Translations under genes and position numbers: made by a program
Notes under the pieces: generated by a model
Told to the model about the DNA's origin: nothing
The model's input: only the letters and a program-made list of their open reading frames with translations
Databases searched by the model: none
NCBI GenBank assembly: GCA_949295395.1
Contig: CASFLB010000014.1
Location: 1 to 26,100, forward strand
Direction: 5' to 3'
From: an uncultured Pseudomonadota bacterium
GTDB taxonomy: Bacteria > Pseudomonadota > Alphaproteobacteria > RF32 > CAG-239
DNA length: 26,100 nucleotides
Part shown: positions 7,705-14,493 of the stretch, piece after piece
How the letters are laid out: each line of letters begins with the position of its first letter
How positions within the stretch are numbered: the first letter of the stretch is position 1

Positions 7705-7719
7705 CCTCTCAACGAGAGG
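7705..7719 (+). promoter_or_regulatory. Hairpin covering the ribosome-binding site of the PHP gene
   Basis: CCTCTC (7705-7710) pairs perfectly with GAGAGG (7714-7719) across a 3-base loop. The right arm contains the likely Shine-Dalgarno sequence AGAGG, 5 bases before the ATG at 7725. The upstream gene stops at 7698, so a terminating ribosome would reach into the stem and could open it: a plausible translational coupling device. Confidence 0.55.
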
Positions 7720-7724
7720 TTAAA

Positions 7725-8561
7725 ATGCAAAAATTTTCTTATCATACACATACAAATTCTTTTGGCTTGTTTGATGGTCGTAATACTGTCGAAGAAATGA
7801 TAGAAGGCGCTTATAAAGCCGGTTATACCGAACTTGGAATATCGAATCACTTAATCTATCATCCGAATATGCATATCAGCTCTGAAGCGCAGAAGAATGA
7901 TAAAATGTTTCATGCTGATAAGCAAAAGGCCAAAGACATTATGACCGCCGTAGCACAAGATATTCGAGAAAAGGCGAAGAAGGCTCCGATAAAAGTTTAT
8001 GTCGGATTTGAAGTTGATTTTTTTCCTTCAAAAAAGTGGCGTGATGATTTTGAAGATATAATTTCAGAAGCAAAACCAGATTATTTGATTGGTTCAACCC
8101 ATTTCATGCGTGCGCCTGACGAAAGTTTGGTGCTAAATCTTTATCATTTGAAAGAAAGTAATTGTCCCGAATCTGAAAAAGACAAACTCATGGTTTGCTA
8201 TTGGGAAAATATTATAGAATCGATTAAAAGCGGCTATTTTGATTTTATTGCTCATTTAGATGTATGCAAACTTTTCGGTTTAGGAATTGAGCCGAAATGG
8301 GATAAACTAAAACGAAAGGTGATTGATACGCTGGATAAATACCATCACCCTTATGAATTAAACACGAGTGGCTGGCGTAAAATTGGCGAACAGCACCCTC
8401 ACCTCTGGATGATCGAAGAGCTAAATAAAAGAGATGTACCGATAATCATAAGTGATGATGCCCATAAGGTTGAACATATTGCGGGTGATTTTGATAAAGC
8501 AGAAGAATTACTTGCATCTATAAATTACAAAAATCGTTATAAACCAAATCTGAAACTTTAA
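7725..8561 (+). CDS. PHP-domain phosphatase (histidinol-phosphatase-like)
   Basis: Polymerase-and-histidinol-phosphatase-fold hydrolase with a multi-metal active site. In the 278-residue protein the metal ligands are visible: HTHT (His7, His9), GISNH, the Glu of FEVDFFP, STHF, HLDV and SDDAH. It resembles HisK/HisJ-type histidinol phosphatases, but no histidine-biosynthesis gene is nearby, so the substrate stays open. I chose ATG 7725, preceded by AGAGG and followed at once by the conserved HTHT, over the ATG at 7695 that would add ten unmatched residues. It follows the HD-domain gene and its translation is probably coupled to it through a hairpin. Confidence 0.85.
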   Translation: MQKFSYHTHTNSFGLFDGRNTVEEMIEGAYKAGYTELGISNHLIYHPNMHISSEAQKNDKMFHADKQKAKDIMTAVAQDIREKAKKAPIKVYVGFEVDFFPSKKWRDDFEDIISEAKPDYLIGSTHFMRAPDESLVLNLYHLKESNCPESEKDKLMVCYWENIIESIKSGYFDFIAHLDVCKLFGLGIEPKWDKLKRKVIDTLDKYHHPYELNTSGWRKIGEQHPHLWMIEELNKRDVPIIISDDAHKVEHIAGDFDKAEELLASINYKNRYKPNLKL

Positions 8562-8677
8562 TATTTAAATTTAAGAAACGCTGTATAAGTGATTGAATTT
8601 AAAAGAAAATAAAATATGTGTTTATAACTTGGTATAAATGGTTTTAAATTAATGTAAAAATTTATATAAATATTTCT

Positions 8678-9238
8678 ATGGAAAATATCATTGAGTGGCA
8701 AAATAAGTTTAATCTTGTTAGCAAGACAACGCTTGAAGAGGCTTGGAATCGTCATTTTGTAGATTCTCTTCAATTGCTTCCATTTATTCCTGATAATGCA
8801 AAATTGCTTTATGATTTTGGCTCTGGAGCTGGATTTCCCGGAATGGTTCTAGCAACAGTACTAAAGGATAAAACACCGTATTTAAAATTTAAATTGGTTG
8901 AAAGTATAAAAAAGAAAACACTGTATTTAAACTTTGTGAAAGACAAACTGGGGTTAAATAATGTTGAAATAATAAACGACCGCATTGAAAATTTACCAAT
9001 TGAGAAAGCTGATATCATAACATCAAGAGCCATGTGCTCCTTAACCGAGCTTTTGAATTATGCTAATAAATTTAGTACAAAGAAAACAAAATGCATTTTC
9101 CCCAAAGGAAAAAAACATCAGGAAGAAATTTCAGAAGCAAAGAAAAAGTGGAATTTTAATTGCGAAATTATTCCGAGTGTAACAAATGCCGAAAGTGCAA
9201 TATTAGTAATAACAAACTTATCTTTAAAAGGGAGATAA
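8678..9238 (+). CDS. rsmG: 16S rRNA (guanine-527-N7)-methyltransferase RsmG, short N-terminus
   Basis: Methylates G527 of 16S rRNA with S-adenosylmethionine. Visible: EWQNKFNLVS, WNRHFVDSLQL, the SAM-binding loop DFGSGAGFPG (about 46-55) and LVES. At 186 residues it lacks roughly the first 20 residues of typical family members, which precede the W..K.NLVS motif. The reading frame is closed by TAA at 8645-8647, and only 10 codons without ATG, GTG or TTG lie between it and the ATG, so a longer form would need an unusual start codon. Two GTATTTAAA repeats lie inside (8873-8890 and 8918-8935). The stop precedes parA by 4 bases, so the two genes are likely coupled. Confidence 0.93.
   Translation: MENIIEWQNKFNLVSKTTLEEAWNRHFVDSLQLLPFIPDNAKLLYDFGSGAGFPGMVLATVLKDKTPYLKFKLVESIKKKTLYLNFVKDKLGLNNVEIINDRIENLPIEKADIITSRAMCSLTELLNYANKFSTKKTKCIFPKGKKHQEEISEAKKKWNFNCEIIPSVTNAESAILVITNLSLKGR
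8873..8890 (+). repeat. GTATTTAAA repeat, copy 9 (in rsmG)
   Basis: ACACCGTATTTAAAATTT, one base from the consensus, read as Thr-Pro-Tyr-Leu-Lys-Phe. Confidence 0.8.
8918..8935 (+). repeat. GTATTTAAA repeat, copy 10 (in rsmG)
   Basis: ACACTGTATTTAAACTTT, a full match to the consensus, read as Thr-Leu-Tyr-Leu-Asn-Phe; its core begins 45 bases after that of copy 9. Confidence 0.85.
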
Positions 9239-9242
9239 TTAA

Positions 9243-10022
9243 ATGCCAAGAATCATAGCAATCGCAAACCGCAAAGGTGGAGTCGGAAAAACGACAACAA
9301 CAGTCAATGTTGCGACGGCAATGGCCGCGGCAGGAAAAAAAGTATTAGTAATAGACCTTGACCCACAAGGAAACGCCTCTACCTCGATGGGAATCGAAAA
9401 AAAAGGACGGATGGCATCTTCCTATGAAGTTTTGCTTGGAGAGGTAAGTTTATCACAAGCAATTGTCTGGACTGAGATTCCAAACTTTTCAATTGTTCCG
9501 GCATCAGCGGATTTAGCCGGAGCCGAAGTAGAGCTTGTTGATATGCAAGATAGAGAGTTTGCACTAAAAAGAGCCTTAAAAGAAAGTGCCGTAAATTATG
9601 ACTATGTCTTAATAGATTGTCCGCCGTCTTTAAGCCTAGTCACGATAAATGCTTTGGTTGCGGCAAATGCCGTTATTGTTCCCTTGCAATGTGAATTTTT
9701 AGCACTTGAAGGCGTGACCGATTTGATTAAAAACATAAATATCATTAAAAAGAAATTTAATCCTGATTTGGAATTACAAGGCGTCGTTCTAACCATGTAT
9801 GACAAGAGAAATAATCTAAGCCAGATGGTAGAAGACGATGTTCGCAATTTCTTTGGCAAAAAAGTATATCAAACGGTTATTCCGAGAAATGTCAGAATAT
9901 CAGAAGCCCCTTCTCATGGCAAACCGGTTTTGTTATATGACTTCAAATGTTCGGGGTCACAAGCTTATATTAGCTTAACCGGAGAAGTCTTGAAAAGAGA
10001 AAAGGAATTAGTTGCATGTTAG
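9243..10022 (+). CDS. parA: Chromosome partitioning ATPase ParA
   Basis: Deviant-Walker ATPase that binds nonspecific DNA as an ATP dimer and is released by ParB, moving the parS complex. The 259-residue protein has KGGVGKTT (11-18, with the signature Lys11), the switch region IDLDPQGNAS (Asp38, Asp40) and Walker B IDCPP (Asp125). There is no N-terminal DNA-binding extension, as expected for chromosomal Soj-type ParA. AGGGAG (9229-9234) lies 8 bases before the ATG, inside the end of rsmG. It overlaps parB by 7 bases. Confidence 0.98.
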   Translation: MPRIIAIANRKGGVGKTTTTVNVATAMAAAGKKVLVIDLDPQGNASTSMGIEKKGRMASSYEVLLGEVSLSQAIVWTEIPNFSIVPASADLAGAEVELVDMQDREFALKRALKESAVNYDYVLIDCPPSLSLVTINALVAANAVIVPLQCEFLALEGVTDLIKNINIIKKKFNPDLELQGVVLTMYDKRNNLSQMVEDDVRNFFGKKVYQTVIPRNVRISEAPSHGKPVLLYDFKCSGSQAYISLTGEVLKREKELVAC

Positions 10023-11038
10023 AAAACGGATTTGAAGAATTGAGTAAGGCCATGAATCAAGAAAACAATCATAAACGCAAAAGTTTAGGGCGTGGTTTAG
10101 GCGCTCTGTTGGGTGATGATGACATTAGTTTTGAAGATGTTGAACAACAGGTAGAAAACGCGCATCACGTTGAGAGTAATAAAATAAACATCAATCAAAT
10201 TGATCCAAGCCCCTATCAGCCGAGAAAAGAATTTGATGAAGAAGCTCTGAAAGCTCTAGCTGAATCAATCAAAGAAAAAGGTGTGTTGCAGCCTCTTTTG
10301 GTTCGCAAAAAAGAAAACGGCTATGAACTGATTGCCGGAGAAAGAAGATTAAGAGCCTCAAAGCTTGCCGGTTTGACCGAAGTTCCGGTCATTGTCAAAG
10401 AGATGAGTGACAAAGAGGTTCTAGAAGTTGCTTTAGTTGAAAATCTGTTGCGTGAAAATCTGTCTGCTATTGAAGAGGCCGAAGGGTTGCAACGCTTGAT
10501 GAACGAATTTTCACATACGCAAGAAGCTTTGTCTCAAATTGTCGGCAAATCAAGAAGCCACATTGCTAACACCTTAAGATTGTTAGGATTACCGCTTTCA
10601 GTTCAAAATATGATAAAAGAGGGAAAACTTTCAGCCGGACAGGCGAGAAATTTAGTTGGCCTAGAAAATGCCGAAGAACTAGCCTTATTGATCATCAAAA
10701 AGGACTTAAATGTTCGTCAGGTTGAAGAACTGGTTAACAAATTAAAGTCAGGAAAACTTGCAGACAAGAAAGAAAAAGTTGCGAAGAATGAAGACATCGC
10801 CGATATTGAAAAAGACTTAAATAAAAAGCTTGGATTACGGATAAAGATAAATCCAAACAAGCAAGGCGGCGGTAAGGTTGTGTTGCAATATGGTTCGGTT
10901 GCTGAACTTGACATGATTATAGAGATGCTGGAACAAAAAAGAAAAAATACTCTATCAAACAGTGTTGAGTCCAAAAGTGTAAAACCCGAGGAAAAAATGC
11001 AATCGGAAGAAAAATTCACGATGAAAATAATTGATTAA
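10016..11038 (+). CDS. parB: Chromosome partitioning protein ParB
   Basis: CTP-dependent DNA clamp that loads at parS and stimulates ParA. In 340 residues: an N-terminal ParA-contact segment with RKSLGRGLGALL (21-32), the CTP-binding domain with PYQPR and GERRLRA (108-114), ENLLREN (132-138), a helix-turn-helix for parS (about 166-192), and a C-terminal dimerisation domain. The tail after about residue 315 is charged and looks disordered. The ATG at 10016 overlaps the parA stop and has AAGGA (10002-10006) 9 bases upstream; a later ATG at 10052 has a badly spaced site. The matching parS lies in mnmG. Confidence 0.97.
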   Translation: MLENGFEELSKAMNQENNHKRKSLGRGLGALLGDDDISFEDVEQQVENAHHVESNKININQIDPSPYQPRKEFDEEALKALAESIKEKGVLQPLLVRKKENGYELIAGERRLRASKLAGLTEVPVIVKEMSDKEVLEVALVENLLRENLSAIEEAEGLQRLMNEFSHTQEALSQIVGKSRSHIANTLRLLGLPLSVQNMIKEGKLSAGQARNLVGLENAEELALLIIKKDLNVRQVEELVNKLKSGKLADKKEKVAKNEDIADIEKDLNKKLGLRIKINPNKQGGGKVVLQYGSVAELDMIIEMLEQKRKNTLSNSVESKSVKPEEKMQSEEKFTMKIID

Positions 11039-11118
11039 GAGCACGCCAAAATCAAAAAGTAAGAATATATTTACAAAATCAAGCTAATCTGATAAAAACG
11101 AGAAAAAGGGATACAGAA

Positions 11119-11982
11119 ATGTTGTTTCTTCGCAGAGTCATATTAGCAATTGCAGCCTTCATATTGGTATTATGGGGCGGCGCCAGCACACAAACAAATA
11201 ACTTAATGTTGCAAGGCGGAGGTTTTGTCGGTCTCATCATCGGAGTCATAATTCTGTTTATTTTCGGAAGAATGGCCTTAAGAGCGATGGGACTAATACC
11301 GGCTTTAATCATAATTTCGGGAATATTATCTTTTATAACCTACGCAATTGGCGGTTTTCGCGGCGGAATAGAAAATGTTGGCGAGAATTTAAAAAATTTT
11401 TTGGGCCAAAATGAAAATGCTGTTCCTGTAATTGAAAATTTTGGTGAAAACCTTTTTGATGGCGGCTCATCAGCCGAATCTGAAGAAAGTTCACCAATGA
11501 TAAGTTTCAGCCTAGGCGGAACGGAAGAACCGGCAGCAAGGAATATAAACAACATACCGCAAATACAAAGTCGAGCACGAGTTTTAACGGCCGATACGGT
11601 AGAAATAAACGGAGCTCGGTTGCAATTATACGGTATTGACGCACCGGAAATGAATCAAAGTTGTGCAAACGCCCGTGGTCGTTCTTATCGCTGCGGACAA
11701 GAAGCCGCTGACTGGCTAAAAAGCTGGATACGAGACTATCCGTTAAGTTGCCGAATTATGGGACAATCTCAAAATGGAACTTATGTTGGGGTTTGTTCAC
11801 TAGGAGAATATGATTTAGGAGCGGCATTGGTTAACGCAGGCTGGGCTGTTGCCAATCGTCAAGAAAGCGAAGTCTACGTACCTTATGAGAATGCCGCACG
11901 CAACAATCGCAATGGATTGTGGAGCGGAAGATTCTATATGCCATGGGATTGGCGCCAATATATGCAACAGCAAGGGCAATAA
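11119..11982 (+). CDS. Membrane-anchored thermonuclease-like (SNase-fold) protein
   Basis: A 287-residue protein with two or three hydrophobic segments in the first 80 residues, a Ser/Gly/Glu-rich linker (about 80-145) and a C-terminal SNase-like domain. That domain keeps a Ca-site Asp159, Arg167 (RLQLYGID), Asp174 and Glu177, matching Arg35, Asp40 and Glu43 of staphylococcal nuclease. Where most relatives have YGR, supplying the second catalytic Arg (Arg87), this protein reads NGTYVGVC (about 219-226) with no Arg, so activity is doubtful. Several Cys in the domain suggest disulfides and a periplasmic location. AAGGGA (11106-11111) supports the ATG. The gene is followed by tsaE after 4 bases. 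Confidence 0.85.
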   Translation: MLFLRRVILAIAAFILVLWGGASTQTNNLMLQGGGFVGLIIGVIILFIFGRMALRAMGLIPALIIISGILSFITYAIGGFRGGIENVGENLKNFLGQNENAVPVIENFGENLFDGGSSAESEESSPMISFSLGGTEEPAARNINNIPQIQSRARVLTADTVEINGARLQLYGIDAPEMNQSCANARGRSYRCGQEAADWLKSWIRDYPLSCRIMGQSQNGTYVGVCSLGEYDLGAALVNAGWAVANRQESEVYVPYENAARNNRNGLWSGRFYMPWDWRQYMQQQGQ

Positions 11983-11986
11983 AACC

Positions 11987-12448
11987 ATGAAACGAACTCT
12001 CATTAGCAAATCAGAATCCGATACATCAGAGATAGGTAAAAAGCTTGCACGCATGGCGCAAAAGGGGGACTGTTTTGCGCTATACGGAACATTAGGCATG
12101 GGAAAGAGCGTATTGGCGCGCGCTTTTATCCAAGAGTTATGTGGTTTACAAGATGTTCCAAGTCCAACATTTACCTTGGTTCAGCTTTATGATGCGACAG
12201 ATTTCACAATATATCATTTTGATTTGTATCGCCTAAAATCGCCGGAAGAAATTTTTGAACTCGGGATGGAAGAAGCGCTTTACGATGGAGTATGTTTAAT
12301 CGAATGGCCTGAAAAAATGGGCGGTTATCTACCCAAAAATGTCATTAAGGTGAGCATAAGCGGCAAACAAGATAACCGAGAAATTGAAATTTCGACCGCA
12401 TCAGAAGAAAAATTAAACCGTTTACAAAAGGTTTTAGGCTCATGCTAA
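11987..12448 (+). CDS. tsaE: tRNA threonylcarbamoyladenosine biosynthesis ATPase TsaE
   Basis: ATPase that works with TsaB and TsaD to make t6A at position 37 of ANN-decoding tRNAs. The 153-residue protein has the P-loop GTLGMGKS (34-41), VPSPTFTLVQ, HFDLYRL and IEWPEK, all family signatures. The open frame extends upstream into the nuclease gene, but the ATG at 11987 begins at the expected place and has AAGGGC about 10 bases upstream, so I chose it. It overlaps hprK by 7 bases. TsaB and TsaD are not in this window. Confidence 0.95.
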   Translation: MKRTLISKSESDTSEIGKKLARMAQKGDCFALYGTLGMGKSVLARAFIQELCGLQDVPSPTFTLVQLYDATDFTIYHFDLYRLKSPEEIFELGMEEALYDGVCLIEWPEKMGGYLPKNVIKVSISGKQDNREIEISTASEEKLNRLQKVLGSC

Positions 12449-12864
12449 ATATTCACACAACTTGCATAAGTTTGGCAGGAAAGGGAATATTAATCCTTGG
12501 AGCACCGGGGAGTGGAAAATCGGACTTGGCCTTGAGGCTAATTCGACATTATGGAGCCAATCTGGTATCTGATGATCGAACGGATATAGAAATAGAAAAT
12601 AATAAGGTTATAGCCCATACCCCGCCAAAGATTGCCGGATTACTTGAGGTTAGGGGGGTAGGAATTCAAACCATCCCATATACGAAAACAACAGAGATAA
12701 ACTTAGCTGTAGAATTAGTCAAAGATTATAGGGATGTTGATCGCCTTCCTGATGATATATTTTATGAGATTGGCGGCATAAAAATTCCCTGTATAAAGCT
12801 TTATCCGTTTGAGGTAACCGCCACGGATAAGATTGTTATAAAATTAGAGAGTTTGGTTGAATAA
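12442..12864 (+). CDS. hprK: HPr kinase/phosphorylase, short alphaproteobacterial form
   Basis: Serine kinase/phosphorylase for HPr-type phosphocarriers. Only the C-terminal catalytic domain is present (140 residues), as is common in alphaproteobacteria, where the N-terminal domain of the Firmicutes enzyme is missing. Visible: P-loop GAPGSGKSD (20-28), LVSDDRT and the family signature LLEVRGVGI. The ATG overlaps the tsaE stop (ATGCTAA), so translation is likely coupled. No HPr, EI or EIIA gene is in the window, so its partners are not shown. The C-terminus is short and ends soon after the last conserved segment. Confidence 0.9.
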   Translation: MLNIHTTCISLAGKGILILGAPGSGKSDLALRLIRHYGANLVSDDRTDIEIENNKVIAHTPPKIAGLLEVRGVGIQTIPYTKTTEINLAVELVKDYRDVDRLPDDIFYEIGGIKIPCIKLYPFEVTATDKIVIKLESLVE

Positions 12865-12923
12865 TTAAGCAATTTATCATAGGATAAAGCAAAACAGATT
12901 TAATAGAAAAAGCGAGAAATTCA

Positions 12924-13712
12924 ATGGCAAACAGAATAGAACTTTTTTTACGTGCGCTTGGCAAACCTTTGGTTAAGTTTATTGCCAGCTTAGGAGAGTT
13001 AACGTTATTTATCGCCAAATCGATATACCACTGTTTAACTCCGCCGTTTTATTTTAAGTTGATGGGACGGCAGTTTATGGATATTGGCTTTTACTCTCTG
13101 CCGGTTGTTGGTTTGACAACAATTTTTGCCGGTATGGTTATTGCATTGCAAAGCTATACGGGATTCGCGCGTTTTGGTGCCGAAAGCGGAGTGGCTTCAG
13201 TCGTTTTAATTTCAGTCACCCGAGAACTGGCTCCGGCTTTATCCGGCTTAATGGTTGCCGGACGTATTGGCGCGGCCATGGCGGCAGAAATTGGAACAAT
13301 GCGTGTAACAGAACAGATAGATGCTTTGGTAACTTTGTCCACCAATCCGTTTAAGTATTTGGTTGCCCCGAGAATTATAGCCGGCGTTATCGTATTGCCG
13401 ATATTGGTATTGATAGGCGACATCATCGGTATCTTTGGCGGATATGTTGTTTGCGTTTATAAACTAGGATTTAATCCGGCGAACTATGTTAATTCCACGC
13501 TCCAAAATCTCGAATCTTTGGACATTGTCACGGGTGTTGTCAAAGCGGCTGTTTTTGGATTTATCATCACATTAATGGGATGCTACAACGGATACAAATC
13601 AAAAGGCGGAGCCCAAGGTGTTGGTGAAGCGACCACAAACGCTGTTGTTTCAGCATCGATTCTGATATTGGTTTTCAACTACATCATTACCGAGCTGTTT
13701 TTTGCCAAATAA
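12924..13712 (+). CDS. mlaE: Phospholipid ABC transporter permease MlaE
   Basis: Inner-membrane permease of the Mla system, which moves phospholipids between inner and outer membranes to keep the outer leaflet asymmetric. The 262 residues form about five or six hydrophobic segments after an amphipathic N-terminal region. The conserved family stretches VTRELAPALSGLMVAGRIGAAMAAEIGTM and EQIDALVTLSTNP are split here for length but both are present. The stop overlaps the ribosome-binding site of mlaF. MlaD, the usual third partner, is absent; radA follows instead, so the substrate-binding parts must be encoded elsewhere. Confidence 0.95.
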   Translation: MANRIELFLRALGKPLVKFIASLGELTLFIAKSIYHCLTPPFYFKLMGRQFMDIGFYSLPVVGLTTIFAGMVIALQSYTGFARFGAESGVASVVLISVTRELAPALSGLMVAGRIGAAMAAEIGTMRVTEQIDALVTLSTNPFKYLVAPRIIAGVIVLPILVLIGDIIGIFGGYVVCVYKLGFNPANYVNSTLQNLESLDIVTGVVKAAVFGFIITLMGCYNGYKSKGGAQGVGEATTNAVVSASILILVFNYIITELFFAK

Positions 13713-13727
13713 GGAGAGGAAAAAGAT

Positions 13728-14492
13728 ATGTCTGAATCAAAAATAAAGATAAGCAATCTGCACAAAGCCTTTGGCAAAAAAGTTGTTTTAGATGGTGTGG
13801 ATTTAGAGCTACGCAAAGGAGAATCTTTGGTCGTTATCGGAGGTTCTGGAACGGGTAAATCTGTTTTAATCAAATGTATCCAAGGTTTGTTGACACCGGA
13901 CAGCGGTTCAATTTTGATTGACGGAGAAGAAACCGTTGGGGCTGATCGAGAGCAACAGGCCGCTCTTCATTCAAAGATGGGAATGTTATTTCAAGGCGGT
14001 GCCTTGTTTGACAGCCTAACCGTATGGGAAAACGTGGCATTTGGCTTGCTAGAAAATCAAAAAATGCCGCGCAAACAGGCCAAAACAGAGGCCATCAGAG
14101 TTTTGCGCCAAGTTGGACTTGCACCTGATGTTGCAGACTTGTCTCCGAGCGAACTCTCTGGAGGTATGCAAAAACGCGTAAGCTTAGCACGTGCGATTGC
14201 CACCAAACCGGAGATAATCTTTTTTGATGAGCCGACCACAGGATTAGACCCGATAATGGCTGCCGTAATTAACGATTTGATTATTGAATCAGCCAAAGGC
14301 TTAGGTGCAACAGCCTTAACCATTACCCATGACATGGCCTCGGCTCGCAAAATTGCCGACAGAATAGCCATGCTTTACAAAGGAAAGATTATATGGGAAG
14401 GTACGGTAAAAGAGCTCGATAAAACCGATAATCCTTATGTTTTGCAGTTTATAAACGGTTCATCTCAAGGCCCGATAAAAGTGGAGATATAG
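13728..14492 (+). CDS. mlaF: Phospholipid ABC transporter ATP-binding protein MlaF
   Basis: ATPase that powers MlaE. In 254 residues: Walker A GGSGTGKS (38-45), Q-loop in MLFQGGALFDSLTVWENV, ABC signature LSGGM (143-147) and Walker B FFDEP (Asp167, Glu168), then THD with the switch His. FQGGALFDS is typical of the Mla/Ttg2A branch. AAGGAGAGGA at the end of mlaE lies upstream of the ATG. The gene is followed after one base by the TTG start of radA. Confidence 0.96.
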   Translation: MSESKIKISNLHKAFGKKVVLDGVDLELRKGESLVVIGGSGTGKSVLIKCIQGLLTPDSGSILIDGEETVGADREQQAALHSKMGMLFQGGALFDSLTVWENVAFGLLENQKMPRKQAKTEAIRVLRQVGLAPDVADLSPSELSGGMQKRVSLARAIATKPEIIFFDEPTTGLDPIMAAVINDLIIESAKGLGATALTITHDMASARKIADRIAMLYKGKIIWEGTVKELDKTDNPYVLQFINGSSQGPIKVEI

Positions 14493-14493
14493 C

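Noticed and set aside
8678..9238. rsmG as a pseudogene
   Set aside because: Despite the short N-terminus, the SAM-binding site and the rest of the catalytic domain are intact and the frame is open.
11849..11986. Upstream extension of the tsaE frame
   Set aside because: It overlaps the conserved C-terminus of the nuclease-like gene; the ATG at 11987 gives a normal TsaE.
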